Notes: generated by a model not told the origin, from the letters alone. Shown: positions 8,418 through 19,266, numbered from the stretch's first letter. The stretch: 27,016 nt of DNA from Zygnema circumcarinatum (GCA_037447605.1 CM074812.1:2282734-2309749), one strand, 5' to 3'. Made by a program: numbers and translations.

Positions 8418-11400
8418 GCTCTTCCTCACCAGATCTCCAAAACAAATACCTGGAATGCAGGTGAGGGCTCCACCAATGGAGTCAGAGGCATATCCTACGG
8501 GGCAGACGCACATGTAGGTTCCCGGAAAATTCGTGGAGTTCAGACACGTGCCAACACCGCAGGGATTCCGTGATGTGAAGGTGCAAGGTGATGCTGCTCA
8601 AGCAGTCAAAGACAAAAAAAAAAAGACAGTTCAATTTAAGGTAATCAACTCCTTAGAAAATCCTGACCATTCTTTTATATGAGCTCTGCGGGTTTTCGGG
8701 TCAATCTTGAAAATCATGGGGGTACTATGCATCCTGCACAATGTGTAACAACGTTTTCCTCCTGCATTCCGATGTTTCATAAAAAGATGGTGTTCAAGCC
8801 CTCAGATATTCAAATTGCCACAAAATTTAAATCTTCAAGAAGTCTAAGGACAGTAAATGTGGTAAAAGCAAAGTGGGAGATTTTATCACCAGGAGCACAA
8901 GTTTGTGTTCCATCTGTATTGTTTACTGCCAGAAATCCAGCGCTACAGTCGCACAAATTGATCAGATTTGATGTTCCGTCCGCGGGAATGCATATGCCGT
9001 TTCCGCAGGGGTTCATGCTGCCCGGACCGTACTCTAAAGAAAGAACCTTGCTAGCATAATTTTCGGTATTACACGGATCGTTGACTGCAATAGGAGGAGA
9101 CGCGAGAGAGGGGGAGAGGGAGAGAAAGTGGGAGAAGGGCAAGGAAGGGCAAAGGAAGCGAGGGGCCAATGGATATGGAGTTAGAGTAAGTTGGAAAGGG
9201 AGGGACAAAGACAAGCAAGCTGGGGTAAGCTGATGTGAATTTAAACATGCAGTGAGTATATCATCCCACAATTCAATTTGGAGTACTCACTCCTCGAAGG
9301 ACACCATACTCTTACCAAAAGCAGCACAACCATCTCATTTCATGCGCAGTCTTTCCTTTCTCACATTTCTCGCTATTATGCAGAACATACACTCTTACCT
9401 TTGACTGGCATAATCGGTATCATGGCCGGTTGGACATTGATTCCACAAATTCCGTAACCGCCGACTATCTTCATTTTCATGTAGCCTCCGTCCCCCCAAT
9501 TGGCTCCCCATGAATTTCGGATAATCCAATATGGTGGGGAGGAGGTTAAGCTATATCCGACGACTACAACAGCGTGGTTCACCCCATCTGAGTAACAGTT
9601 CTCATCATCATAAACACCCTGGAAAAACTCAACAAAATATTATAAGCAATACGACGGGTGTAGAAGACAGAAATTGATCAAGCACATCGCCGTTCTAAAA
9701 TGAAGAATATTAAATAGCTGAAATGGAATCTAGCACCTAAATGCATTCTCCTTCCCGTGCCTTCACAAGCTGCTAAGATAGAAGAAGACTTATTCTCTTA
9801 TGTGTAAACGAAATTTAGTATGAAACATTTAAGTCTGTCAAGCAAATGAGAGTGCTTATGATTCAGCTATAATATGTAGCTATGGCCCTCACCATGTTAG
9901 GGTTGTAGTTGATGAAACTGTCTGAGCGTGCTTCAATGGTAACCACTACTGGCTGCTGTTGTATGGCCAACAAGATACCTGTCCAGCCGCTCAGCTGAAC
10001 CTTTTCAAACGAAAGAACTCGCAAGTCGCTGGTTGACTGCACGTGGCAGTAAGCCAAACAATTAAAGGATTAGATCTACGCCTGCTCGAAATGTAGAAGT
10101 AAATTAAAAGTTCATCGACTTAGGTTTTCCTGGACTAAAATTTTACCGAAGCAATACGGAAAATTAGGATGCATAAACCTTGCTGAATTGAATTGTGAAC
10201 ATGGGCCCATCCACGAAAACAATGGAGAAGGGTAAGTGGGTCACAGAATCGACAGAGGCAGAGTGGGAGAAAGTGGGAGAACGATGCAGACATGTGCGGT
10301 TGCGTGTCTGAGACAAGATCATTCCCTCTCTCTCTCCCTCCCTCCCTCCCTCCCTCCCTCCCTCCCTCCCTCTCTCGATTCCTTTCCCTCTCTATCTCTC
10401 TATTTAAAGCTCCTTTCTTCGACAGGATGAGTGCACGAGAGACAGAATGAGGCAAACCAATGAAGTATATGTGCCCGTTTGTCTGCATTTGTTAGTACGA
10501 AAGAGATAGAACAGATAAAAGAGCAGAAGGGAACAATCAGGAAAAGAATTCGGAAAAGTGAAATAGTCGAAAGTTGTTCATACATTTAGCTGCGAGCATG
10601 TCAATGAAGCCTTGTACTTAGTGGATAAGCCGGTGGTTGCTGCATAGTCAAATGCCTCTGTCGGCCATCCAGTAGACGAACAAGATCGATTTGGTGTCAA
10701 ACACCTCAGAACTTGGCCTTCAAAGATGTTTGGAAGGCTTTTATCTCCCGCAAAGGATATATAATAAGCACTCTCAATGGCGGAAATGACCGAAAACAAC
10801 CAACACGAGTCTGCAAATGAAAGCAAGATTGAGTATGGGTAAATTACTTATGCAACAGTCATGTCCTTTAGCTCACCTTGGGAAAATCGGCAGACCTTAG
10901 TTTGGATAGACATGAAGCAAAGGACACTTAAAATTGCATTTCTGTCGTTCTGAGGAGTAGCTAGAAAGGACAAGAGATCACGGGTATTTTAATGAGAACG
11001 TATGAATAGGCCCCCTTCTCATCAACACTGACGACACTGCTGCAAACATTGTCTGCGGAACTCATTATTCTCGACCTGCGAATGAATGCTTGTAACTGTA
11101 GTTTCAACCTGAACTCAATTTCTAATAATAGAAAAGACCTTGAATTCGTACGACATTCATTTTCGGTCATGTGGACCTTAAGAGTATCGAAATAGTGGCC
11201 CTCTCTTTGCTAGATAGTGAAAGTTCAATAGGAAAGCATCAAACCATAATTTATCGACCATAATCAGACCATGATTTTCCGTTGTAGATTGTTTAGATTA
11301 CGGAACAGCTTGTGGACACAGCATACTGAAGATTGCCTTGTCTTTCACACGATTTTTTTGTTCCTTGGGCAATCTAGGTTTTGTAGAGTTTCCTTGATTT

Positions 11401-14400
11401 CCTTAAAAATCCAATTGTCTGAGGTTTGCTGAACTTTAGGGGCACTGCAATGTAAGTTATTTTAAGACATTTAGGGTCTTCAGTAATTCCGGCACATACT
11501 GCAACTCTCTTGGTTCTTGACTGCTTGCACGGTCCCCTCTCCCACCCAATTCCAGTTGGTAGCGACCAGCCATGAAGGAAGACCACTCTTCGAAACGACA
11601 AACCCGGAGCTCACGTAGCGGAAATAGCTGTTCAACTTCACCGGAGAAGTTGGAAAGCTTAACCCGAACGCATATGTTCCTGAAAGATGAATGTAAATTC
11701 CTTGTCAATTTTCATTGAACCAGATGCGATGAGTGCAGAGTGAATGGTTCAAAAGTGAAGAGAGGGAGGGCGAGAGGCAGAGAATGGGAGAGGAGGGATG
11801 CAGGGAGGACTGGACGATGAAGGGGGAGGAGAAGGTGGGAGGGAGTGGAGAACAGACGACATAAAAGAGGTAAAAATCCTCCTTGAGCACCATGCGCTTA
11901 GTATTCCTTTTTCTGACCGACGAGTTTCTTTAGAGCTTATGAAATTACCGAAGACGCATCTGTTGGTATTGTTAATGGCTGCAATATATCCCACATTACA
12001 TGTGCAATTGTAGGTAACAGTAGAGCAGATTCCATGGCCTGCACATGCGCCCATAGGCTGTGCGGCGTCGCAAAACTTAAGGCAATCTTTAGCGCTCCTC
12101 TGTGTACTCTTTTCGCAAAAGTCATCATTCCATTCAGCCACTGTAGAATTGAAGCAATTCCCCTTAATAGGCGGACATGTAGGTATGCCGCTCAGTTTGA
12201 ACACGGGAGTCCCTGTCAAATAGTTGTTGGTGAAGTTAACAGCAGTCGTAAGAAGTACGGAATCAACGTCCACGTTGAGGAGTCCAGTAAGAAAATTGTT
12301 TGCCAGGTTTCTGTCACAATAGAGAGCACATTGCACATTTATGAGCTCTTACAGTCAACTTGTACGAGGAAAGACAGGCTAGAATTTATCGAAATTTGGT
12401 GTCCTTGTGGGAAAAAAAACTGGCCTTCTATAGGCTGAGTTGACTGCTTCCTATTGGTACGACATGCCATACAAACAAACTCACATGGTTGCCAGATTGC
12501 GGAGCGTCCAAATCGTCGAAGGGATCTCTCCAGTCAGTTTATTATTGGATAAGTCCCTGCAAACAATGCGGGTGTCCTAATTAGAAAAGTTTGGATGCCT
12601 TTATTGTAAATCCTCCAATAGCAAAAAGGACCTCACTCTTCATTTTGAGCACGAATGTTCAATTGACTATGAGAGAGAAATTTAAAAGGACGACTTACAG
12701 GAATTCCAGGAGGGTGACCGTATCTAGGACGTCAGGGATGGCCCCTACCAAGTTATTTTCAGACGCGTACCTGCATTGAAATATTCCATACATTTTTATG
12801 TACAATAAGTGATATATCACTTTATCTGTAACTCGTCAACGCAACCAGGGAAAGTGAATCGTTGAAACAGGGAAAACACATTCATAGATAATCAATTGAA
12901 GTTATCCAAGAGAGAACTAGATGTGTGGCATACAAACTTCGCCTGAAATCTTACAGGCTGGTGAGAGAGACACAGTCTCCAATACTCGATGAAATGTTCC
13001 CTGATAACTTGTTTTTATATAGGGATCTGCACATGAATGCATTGTGTTAAAGGAAGTATGCATTAGAACTAAGGAACGTCCAAGTTGAATACTATCAACT
13101 GAAAAAATGTCACCTGCAAGCTTTTTTCCAAACAGAGTCAAACAATATGGCGAAACCCTAAAACTGTTTCCTTGATTCAAACTTTAACCTTCTAGTTCGC
13201 CTTCAAAAAATCTGAGCCAATCTGAACAAAGAAATAGTGGAATTATGAATTAAGCATCGTCAAATTTGATTGAATGCTTCCAATCAGCACAGTTTTTCAC
13301 CCATCTAGTTTCTTAACGTTTAAGGTCCACTTCGAGAAATACCATACAATCTTCATGGACAATGGAGAGGACACGGCTAATGACAGCTCAATATAGAGAA
13401 ACCAAAGACCATTGAATTTAGGAATGAGAAGACCAGTGCAAGTGCCCTCTGCAGAATTTTTATTTTTATGGTAACAAAAGCAGAAAATGCAAGTGCACTT
13501 CTATTTCGAACTTAACTTAGGCTTGCAAGGAATTTATAGTGTTCGAAGGCCTTCAAGGCTTCATATATTTACGGGGTTAAGGGATTGGGGAGTTTTAGGA
13601 GAAAACAACAAAACATGTGTTTAGATCTGCTCCACAGTTTCACATAACATAAAATAGCCATATATATGTTCAAACGGATATTACATTATTGCCAGACTGG
13701 GAAGTTTCCATAAAACAGACGGAATTTCTCCAGTCAGTAAATTGTTGGATAGGTCTCTGCAAAAAATACAGGGCGCTTTCATTAGATGTATACGCTCCAA
13801 ACAAGGGCGCATGTGAACAAATTGTTTGTCAACACCCATCGACGCAGTTTTGCAAAACTGAACATTATTCTGCTTGTGTACTCCTAGGTGCTCAAGTTGA
13901 AAAAGGCCGTGTATGTGTGGACCAAGAGACTTACAGCAAATTGAGAGCATTGCAAGTGCCAATGCTTGGGGGAATTGCATTTGAAAACTTGTTGTTAGAT
14001 AAGTCCCTGCACGTAAATGGAGCACGTTTCATGGTCAAGGAGAGAGATATGTGACCGAATAAAAATGAATGAAAAGTGAATATCGAGATTCCATAGCTTT
14101 ATTGGCCTAAGAGAAAAACTAAGCTCAGTTTCCCGTAACATATCTGCCGCATGTGACCACTTTAACAAGGAATGACAAACTCAAGTGAAAAAACGCGGCA
14201 GAAGGCGTCAATATTGGTTGCAAAAACTTGGCCAGCATACTAAGCCATTATCATACCCTTACTTTGTCTATTTTTTCCATGGACATTAGCAAAGGACTGC
14301 TGAAATTTATTAATTAGTTTGCACCGTCTTTGGCAGTGTCTACCTATTACTTCCTACAACCAGGGGGATTCAACGTGCTGGCGAAATTTACCCACTATGA

Positions 14401-17400
14401 AACACTTCCCGAAGGAAAAATCCGAGCGGCTTGACCTTGAGAGGTGCAGGGAGTCATGATTATGGTTAAGGCCTTAGGACCCCATCGAGGGGTACCCATA
14501 GCCCAAATATAAACAAATGCTCCCTTCCATCTAAGAGAAAGTACACTAATCTTCTACTTATCAACCCATTCTGTAGTCAGCCGTTCCACTGGACGAGATG
14601 TGATGTGTGCAAGCAACATGTAGCAATCACTCTAAGGGTTTTTAGGGTTTTCAGCCGACGGACTCTACATACGAAAGCACACACTCAGCATGATCTACTT
14701 AAGTCCCTCAGCCACCACGGCGCTCAGGATTGTAACAGGCGTTACACAACAACCACTTCTAAAGAATTAAAGGAAAAGAAAGTACAAAAGCTGCAATTCG
14801 GTGAGGTTGCCGATAGTTGATGGTAGGACGCCAGCAAACGAATTCCGAGAGAGATTCCTGCCGCCAAAAGCAGCTGATTATACAGAAGTGCAAAAAGGTA
14901 CAACCAAACCAACCAACGACCTTCAATGGTAATAAGCTTAACTTTCCATTCGTTCACTGAAAATCGTTACAGTAAGTGGCCTTGGGCGGGAAGGTGCCAT
15001 TCCTTATCACCTCAGTACTGGAGTATTCCGTAAACAGCCAAGTCCTTTGACTCTTGACGACTACAAGGAAAGGTTGCGAGAAGAATCTGAACTGCGAATG
15101 ACCTTGAGATGATTTATACTACGTTGAATATACACTAGATACCCCCGGACATGTGCACGGCATGATAAGTTTACCCAGGCAACAGTGGCTTGCAACAGAT
15201 TAGGAAATGCAACTTACAAATATTTTAATTTCGTGAGATTACCGATAGTCGCTGGTAAACTACCAGTAAAAAAATTTCGAGAAAGATTCCTACAGCCCAA
15301 AATGTAGATACAAGAATATGCAATGATTAGAATTACAACATGAATAACAACAACAGATACTAAAATTCTTTGAAAAATTGAAGGACGTATCACGTATACG
15401 TGACATTCTGTCACAGTTTTGATTCTAAATCATGAGAGTCGATGCGATAGGCTGATCCAGTAATCCTTCCTTAACAAAAATTTGCAATTTGTCAAGCTAG
15501 CTTGTTCCTCTAGGTCCGACCTCCAACAAAGTATATGAACCCTAAATCGAGTGGAACCTCCACGAGTGAAATTCTTTACTGAATATCAGAAACATTTAGA
15601 TGAGAGAACTTACAAATATCTCAACATGGAGAGTTTGCCAACATTGGTGGAAATTTTTTGAACCAAACGATTGTTTGCAAGGTCTCTGAATGCCAAAAAA
15701 AAGGTAATTGTCAGTTTCTCAAAGAAAGCGCACTTTCAGGCCAAAATCAATCCACTTAATTCTTACTTGATTCAAGTTTAGCTTACGACCATTATATCAT
15801 CTGAAAGGGTTCAAAAAATTGAGAGAAGAAAGCTCACAATGTCGTCAAATTGATGCAATTCCAAAGTTTCTCGGGAATAATTCCATTCAATTGATTGTCA
15901 TTCATGATCCTGCAATTTAACATGAAGAAAGACTCTTGATACAATTAGGCAATCATCAAAACAGATAGTATGAAGTTTACAGCTTTCAGTTTTAACAACA
16001 AAATAAAATCATTGAAGTACGGAAGATTCCACCAGACGGAGCATGACGATCACAACTCTACATAGACCGGTACAAAAAATTTGAAAGGTTCTTATTTGGT
16101 AAGAGTCTTCTACCATTAATCCGAGGCTTCAGTTACGCTAAGAGGCTTCCGCCTTCTATATTGGAAATTTACCAATGCAATGAAAAAGAATTCTGGATCC
16201 TATAAACTGAAAATTCCAAAATTTATTTCCGTGGATTCAATCAACTCATGTAGAGAATTAGTGAAAAAGTTTCAGGAAAAGTTGAAAACCCCTTCCTTTC
16301 AAAATACCGACATTATGAATAAAGAATCATGAATGCAAAAAGATGTTAGGATGTAGGGTGTAGGGTGTAGGGTTTAGGGTTTAGGGTTTAGGGTCAGGGC
16401 CTGGGATCGGAGGGGTTTAGGGTTAAGGGTTCAGGATCCGAGGGGAATGAGGGTTTTAGGGTTCAGCATCCGAAATCTGAGAGGTTTAGGGTTTAGGGTT
16501 TAGGGTTTAAGGTTTAGGGTTTAGGGTTTAAGGTTTAGGGTTTAGGGTTTAGGGTCAGGGTTCAGGGCTCAGGATCTGGGATCCGAGGGTTCCAGGGTTA
16601 AGGGTTCAGGATCCGAGATCTGAAAGGTTTAGGTTGTCGGGTCAGGGTTCAGGGTTCAGGATCTGAGATCTGAGTGGTTTAAGGTCTAGAGTTTAGGGTC
16701 AGGGTTTAGGGCTCAGGGTCTGGGATCTAAAGGGTTTAGGGTTCACTTCTGCGTTTCAACATATTATGGGTCCACCCGCTATCTCGCAGTCAATCTACTC
16801 TGAAATCTGGCAATCACTTTCAATGGGTGACGCCCCATCGTCCGTCAGCTTTAGGATGACTAAAAATTTCACGGGTGTTTAAATTATTTCAAGACTTCCA
16901 AGGCAGTAGGGCCGAGCCTTCTATGTTTCATCAATATCTTAACAAGTTCATGAAGCGCAAGGAAGGAAGTTCACAGTGTTTGCAATATTTTGAGATCGCC
17001 AACAGACGCTGGAATAGGTCCACTTAATGTACTTGAATGTACGTCCCTGTCACCAAGCAAAATACGCACCACATGTAGATTGACACAATTAAGTTATTCA
17101 TTTGCATGAGCATGAACACACTTTCTGCACATACCATGCCTCGATTTCAAATTAAAATAGAATCTATAGCGACATTCTTGAGAAAACGCATATTGCGAAA
17201 TTGAGATGCCAAAAAAACATACTTTGCAGGACAACGTCTTGTTAAAAGAACTCCAATTCTGGAATCCAACTTCCGAAACTTACAAAGTTGTCAGATTGGA
17301 CAGTTTGCCAAGGACAGGGAGGCCTCCACTGAAGGAGTTTAGCGAGAAGTTTCTGCAAACAAAACAAGCGTACTTCCCGAATACATTATGCTAAGCTGCA

Positions 17401-18354
17401 ATCAAACCAGATAAAGATAAGGTAATGTCCTAATGTACATGCATTACACATCTGAACACGAATGTAAAACACTGAAACCATTGATAGAAGGTGAAGGTCC
17501 TAGAAATTATAAGAACTTAAAGCCAAGTGAAGAGAGTTTAGAAGCACTCTAGAACCTGGGAATTCGAGAAGCCGTTGGCACACAAGGAAACACCAATTCA
17601 TCAATCAAAAAGAGTCACGGCTTTCCAGGTTGTTCAAGGACAAAAAAAAATCAGAAAAATAAAGTGGTTAAAACGAGGCTCACAATTTCCGTAGGTTTGT
17701 GAGACTACTGAGAGCGGTGGGGATGGCCCCAGTTAAACTCAAGTTTGCAAGCGTCCTGGTATCGAAAAACGAAAATGTTTGGGCGTTAACATTGTTTCAA
17801 GATATAAGTGACATTTTGTCAGTTTAAGTTTCATTCCTTTCAGAAAGGACAGGAGAAGAAGAAATTTCAAATAGCCACATGATATTGTGAAAAACGTAAA
17901 AAGTGCGGGTTTGACATGACTCACAATTCCTCTATTTCGCTGAATTTCCCAATAGAGGGCGATATTATTCCACCAAATGGAATATCAGAAAGTTTTCTGA
18001 CACAAATAGCAAGATGTGGGACGTGAGCACTAGCAGGAAACAACACATCAAAACTGCGATGGAGATTAAAACCACGAGTAAAATTGGCTGAGAATGTCCC
18101 GTCACAGCACGTGCCACCACCATTCCATGTTCCTTATGACTGGTAGCGTATCCTAGAAGAAAAAAAACAAGAAAAAGAGATCACGGGGATGAGTGAAAGA
18201 CAAACATTCGCTTACAATTTTTGTAAGGTTCCATCGCTGTTGCATGTGACATATGCCCACGTGCTGCAGTTGGTGCTGGTTTGATTCCAGGAACTGAGGT
18301 TCAACGACCTGTACGGCTCATTAAAGTTCGCCTTCACTTGAAGAAGCGCGTTCT
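6146..18354 (-). CDS. Multidomain secreted LRR-EGF-papain-EGF-EGF-LysM protein (26 recognised exons)
   Basis: Exons, in transcript order, lie at 18216-18354, 17925-17996, 17684-17755, 17284-17352, 16975-17046, 15838-15909, 15614-15685, 15218-15289, 14786-14857, 13935-14006, 13685-13756, 12699-12770, 12485-12556, 11949-12310, 11500-11679, 10584-10810, 9893-10036, 9399-9618, 8890-9084, 8450-8593, 7799-7917, 7434-7523, 7019-7129, 6623-6820 and 6146-6361. All junctions are GT..AG and reading phase is continuous to the TAG. The total is 1068 residues plus a first exon not proven. Domain order is LRRNT, 12 LRRs plus a tail repeat, EGF-like, C1A protease, EGF-like, EGF-like, three LysM, and a 9-Cys tail. 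No kinase, membrane segment or GPI signal was seen. It is probably a secreted or wall protein. The main alternative is that two or more genes were merged, but continuous phase over 24 junctions and the lack of stops or starts at module borders argue against it. Function is inferred from domains only. Confidence 0.72.
6623..7917 (-). CDS. Three LysM modules, four exons
   Basis: Exons 7799-7917, 7434-7523, 7019-7129 and 6623-6820 encode three Cys-containing LysM repeats. LysM1 is [27 protein letters not shown], LysM2 is [26 protein letters not shown], and LysM3 is [26 protein letters not shown] followed by FGQEVCLA. The Tyr-x-Val, (D/E)TC..I and LNP..C signatures are those of plant and fungal LysM domains, which bind GlcNAc polymers such as chitin or peptidoglycan. 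LysM1 is atypical: its first strand lacks the GD/ETC form and reads SLTC. Introns within the block are all phase 0. Binding specificity cannot be read from the sequence. Confidence 0.85.
8230..8418. repeat. (TC)n microsatellite in intron
   Basis: CTCTCT runs are interrupted by a twice-repeated CTCACCTCTTCCTCACCATCCTC block. They lie in the intron between the third EGF exon and LysM1, on the purine-rich side of the transcript. Confidence 0.9.
8450..9084 (-). CDS. Second and third EGF-like modules, two exons
   Basis: Exon 8890-9084 (195 nt) encodes [10 protein letters not shown], then [12 protein letters not shown], then [14 protein letters not shown] and QTC. Exon 8450-8593 (144 nt) encodes [30 protein letters not shown] and LTC. 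Each has six Cys in EGF order and is flanked by phase-1 introns, the classic symmetric arrangement for shuffled EGF exons. The acceptor of the second exon is a tandem GAGCAG (NAGNAG type) that could add one Ala. Confidence 0.85.
9399..11679 (-). CDS. Papain-family (C1A) cysteine protease domain, four exons
   Basis: Exons 11500-11679, 10584-10810, 9893-10036 and 9399-9618 together encode a C1A catalytic domain (residues ~455-711 of my model). Active-site residues are visible: the oxyanion Gln in VKNQESC, the nucleophile Cys in [16 protein letters not shown] (codon split across an intron just before it), the His in [10 protein letters not shown], and the Asn in [16 protein letters not shown]. 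Spacing from Cys to His is 136 residues, close to papain. Differences are NSCW rather than GSCW and WLFS for WAFS. No ERFNIN/GNFD propeptide is recognisable between EGF and catalytic domain, so activation control would differ from ordinary plant papains. Introns in this part contain (CCCT)n tracts but no other gene. Confidence 0.9.
10323..10394. repeat. (CCCT)n microsatellite in intron
   Basis: About ten CCCT units within the intron between two papain exons. No coding role. Confidence 0.9.
11949..12310 (-). CDS. Exon joining LRR tail to first EGF-like module
   Basis: This 362-nt exon starts with [11 protein letters not shown] and a second partial repeat [21 protein letters not shown] cysteine-containing spacer follows ([24 protein letters not shown]), then an EGF-like module with [20 protein letters not shown] and a final NRC (six Cys in EGF order). 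It ends in phase 1, matching the next exon. This exon matters most for the fusion claim, because LRR and EGF modules lie in one uninterrupted open frame without a splice junction. Confidence 0.85.
12485..17996 (-). CDS. Twelve single-repeat LRR exons of the minus-strand gene
   Basis: Eleven exons are 72 nt and one (17284-17352) is 69 nt. Each encodes one plant extracellular-type repeat, consensus DLSNNxLTGxIPxxLxxLxxL, with phase-2 introns splitting the final Leu codon. Examples are [20 protein letters not shown] (15218-15289) and [20 protein letters not shown] (13685-13756). Repeat 10 (13685) resembles repeat 12 (12485), and repeat 7 (15218) resembles repeat 8 (14786), indicating internal exon duplication. 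Many N-x-S/T sites suggest a glycosylated extracellular surface. Repeats 1-8 align one-to-one with the eight exons of the plus-strand gene. Introns range from about 140 to over 1000 bases. The largest (15910-16974) holds a telomere-like array. Confidence 0.85.
16355..16745 (+). repeat. Interstitial TTTAGGG array with GGATC-containing spacers
   Basis: Runs of the Arabidopsis-type telomere heptamer TTTAGGG alternate with degenerate spacers of the type CAGGATCYGRGATCTGAG. The array lies in the intron between LRR exons 15838-15909 and 16975-17046, so in the transcript it is read as CCCTAAA. Confidence 0.9.
18216..18354 (-). CDS. LRR N-terminal cap (LRRNT) exon
   Basis: The 139-nt exon encodes [20 protein letters not shown] then [12 protein letters not shown] and ends in phase 2 at TT|GTAAGC. 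This is the plant LRRNT_2 cap, with the W..C..W..V.C pattern, that precedes the repeats in receptor kinases and receptor-like proteins. I placed the start at the GCAG|AG acceptor because the divergent paralogue has a CAG acceptor at the homologous residue and the same 139-nt length. An in-frame ATG at 18373-18375 is an alternative start but would give no signal peptide. Confidence 0.8.
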
Positions 18355-18397
18355 CTGCTTCCACAGATGCATCCATAGGTCGGATTACAATTGGAAT

Positions 18398-18660
18398 TAG
18401 GTTAGGGTTAGGGTTAGAGTTAGGGTTAGGATAAACCTTAGGGTTAGGGCAAGAGTCAACGGTGAGGGATAGAGTCGGGTTAGAGCTAGAGTTAGAGTTA
18501 GGGTTAGGGTTAGGGTTGGGGCTAGAGTCAACGGTGAGGGATGAGTTGGGTTAGGGCTACAGTTAGGGTTAGTTAGGGTTAGGGTTAGGGGTTAGGGTTA
18601 GAGTTAGGCTTAGGGTTAGGGTTAGGGTAAGGGTTAAGGTTAGGCTAGACTTAACGTTAG
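18398..18660 (+). repeat. Interstitial TTAGGG hexamer array
   Basis: Here the repeat is GTTAGG/TTAGGG (vertebrate-type hexamer), not the TTTAGGG heptamer found elsewhere in the window. Variants such as GTTAGAG and a repeated 'GTCAACGGTGAGGGAT' are interspersed. It starts only about 40 bases upstream of the LRRNT exon. Confidence 0.9.
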
Positions 18661-19082
18661 GATAGGGGTAAGGAGATAATTAGCGTTAGGGCTTTGGCTA
18701 GCGTTAACAGGCTAGAACCGATCTGGCTTATCACAGTCTTTCTGGTTTTAAGGTTTCGAGGGCCTTCTAATGTTTTATCGTTAACAGTCAAAAAAAAGCT
18801 TCAGAGACCCAATTTTATCATAAGTAAAGGGGGTTCTGGAATATTCGGGTTTAAGGAAATTTAGGTTTCGAGGTTTTGCAGTAAAGAGGGATTTAGAGTT
18901 CAGAGGATTTACGCGTTTGGGGTTTGAAAGTCTGCGCAAAAGCAGCCGGCGCGAAGCAAGTGCTAGCGATGGCGAAAAAAAACCCTAAAATGAGGGAGAT
19001 CCGGTCACACTGCGCTCCTCCTCCGTCGGTCCTGAACCCTGTCTTCCCCATGAGCGCCATTGGCAATGCCACGGCTTAGGAA

Positions 19083-19157
19083 CACGTGGCGTTGAGAGAC
19101 AGGCCACAGCCACGTGGCGCTCCGGGATAGGCCTGCTTCTCTCTGCACGTCCACGTG
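19083..19157. promoter_or_regulatory. Cluster of three G-boxes (CACGTG)
   Basis: CACGTGG occurs at 19083, 19111 and 19152, in GC-rich sequence with a nearby ATTGG (reverse CCAAT). CACGTG is the core site for plant bZIP and bHLH factors. Three in 75 bases is far above chance. The location in the divergent spacer suggests a promoter, but which gene it serves is unknown. Confidence 0.45.
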
Positions 19158-19223
19158 GTGCCGCGGGATTGGCCCCCTCCGCCGCCCTCTCACCTCCTCC
19201 CCGCCATGGCCTGAGCCTGTGGC

Positions 19224-19266
19224 CACTAAATACAAGGAGAAACGACAAACTGTAAGCCAGGGCCAT
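19224..19266 (-). CDS. Candidate signal-peptide exon of the minus-strand gene
   Basis: A minus-strand ATG at 19264-19266, in good plant start context (GGCCATGGCC), opens MALAYSLSFLLVFSG, a short hydrophobic leader. A phase-1 end compatible with the LRRNT exon exists at A|GTGGCC, but this is a poor donor. The frame also continues open for a further ~80 residues of unremarkable sequence. The link to the gene is speculative; the true first exon may be elsewhere in 18355-20800. Confidence 0.25.
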
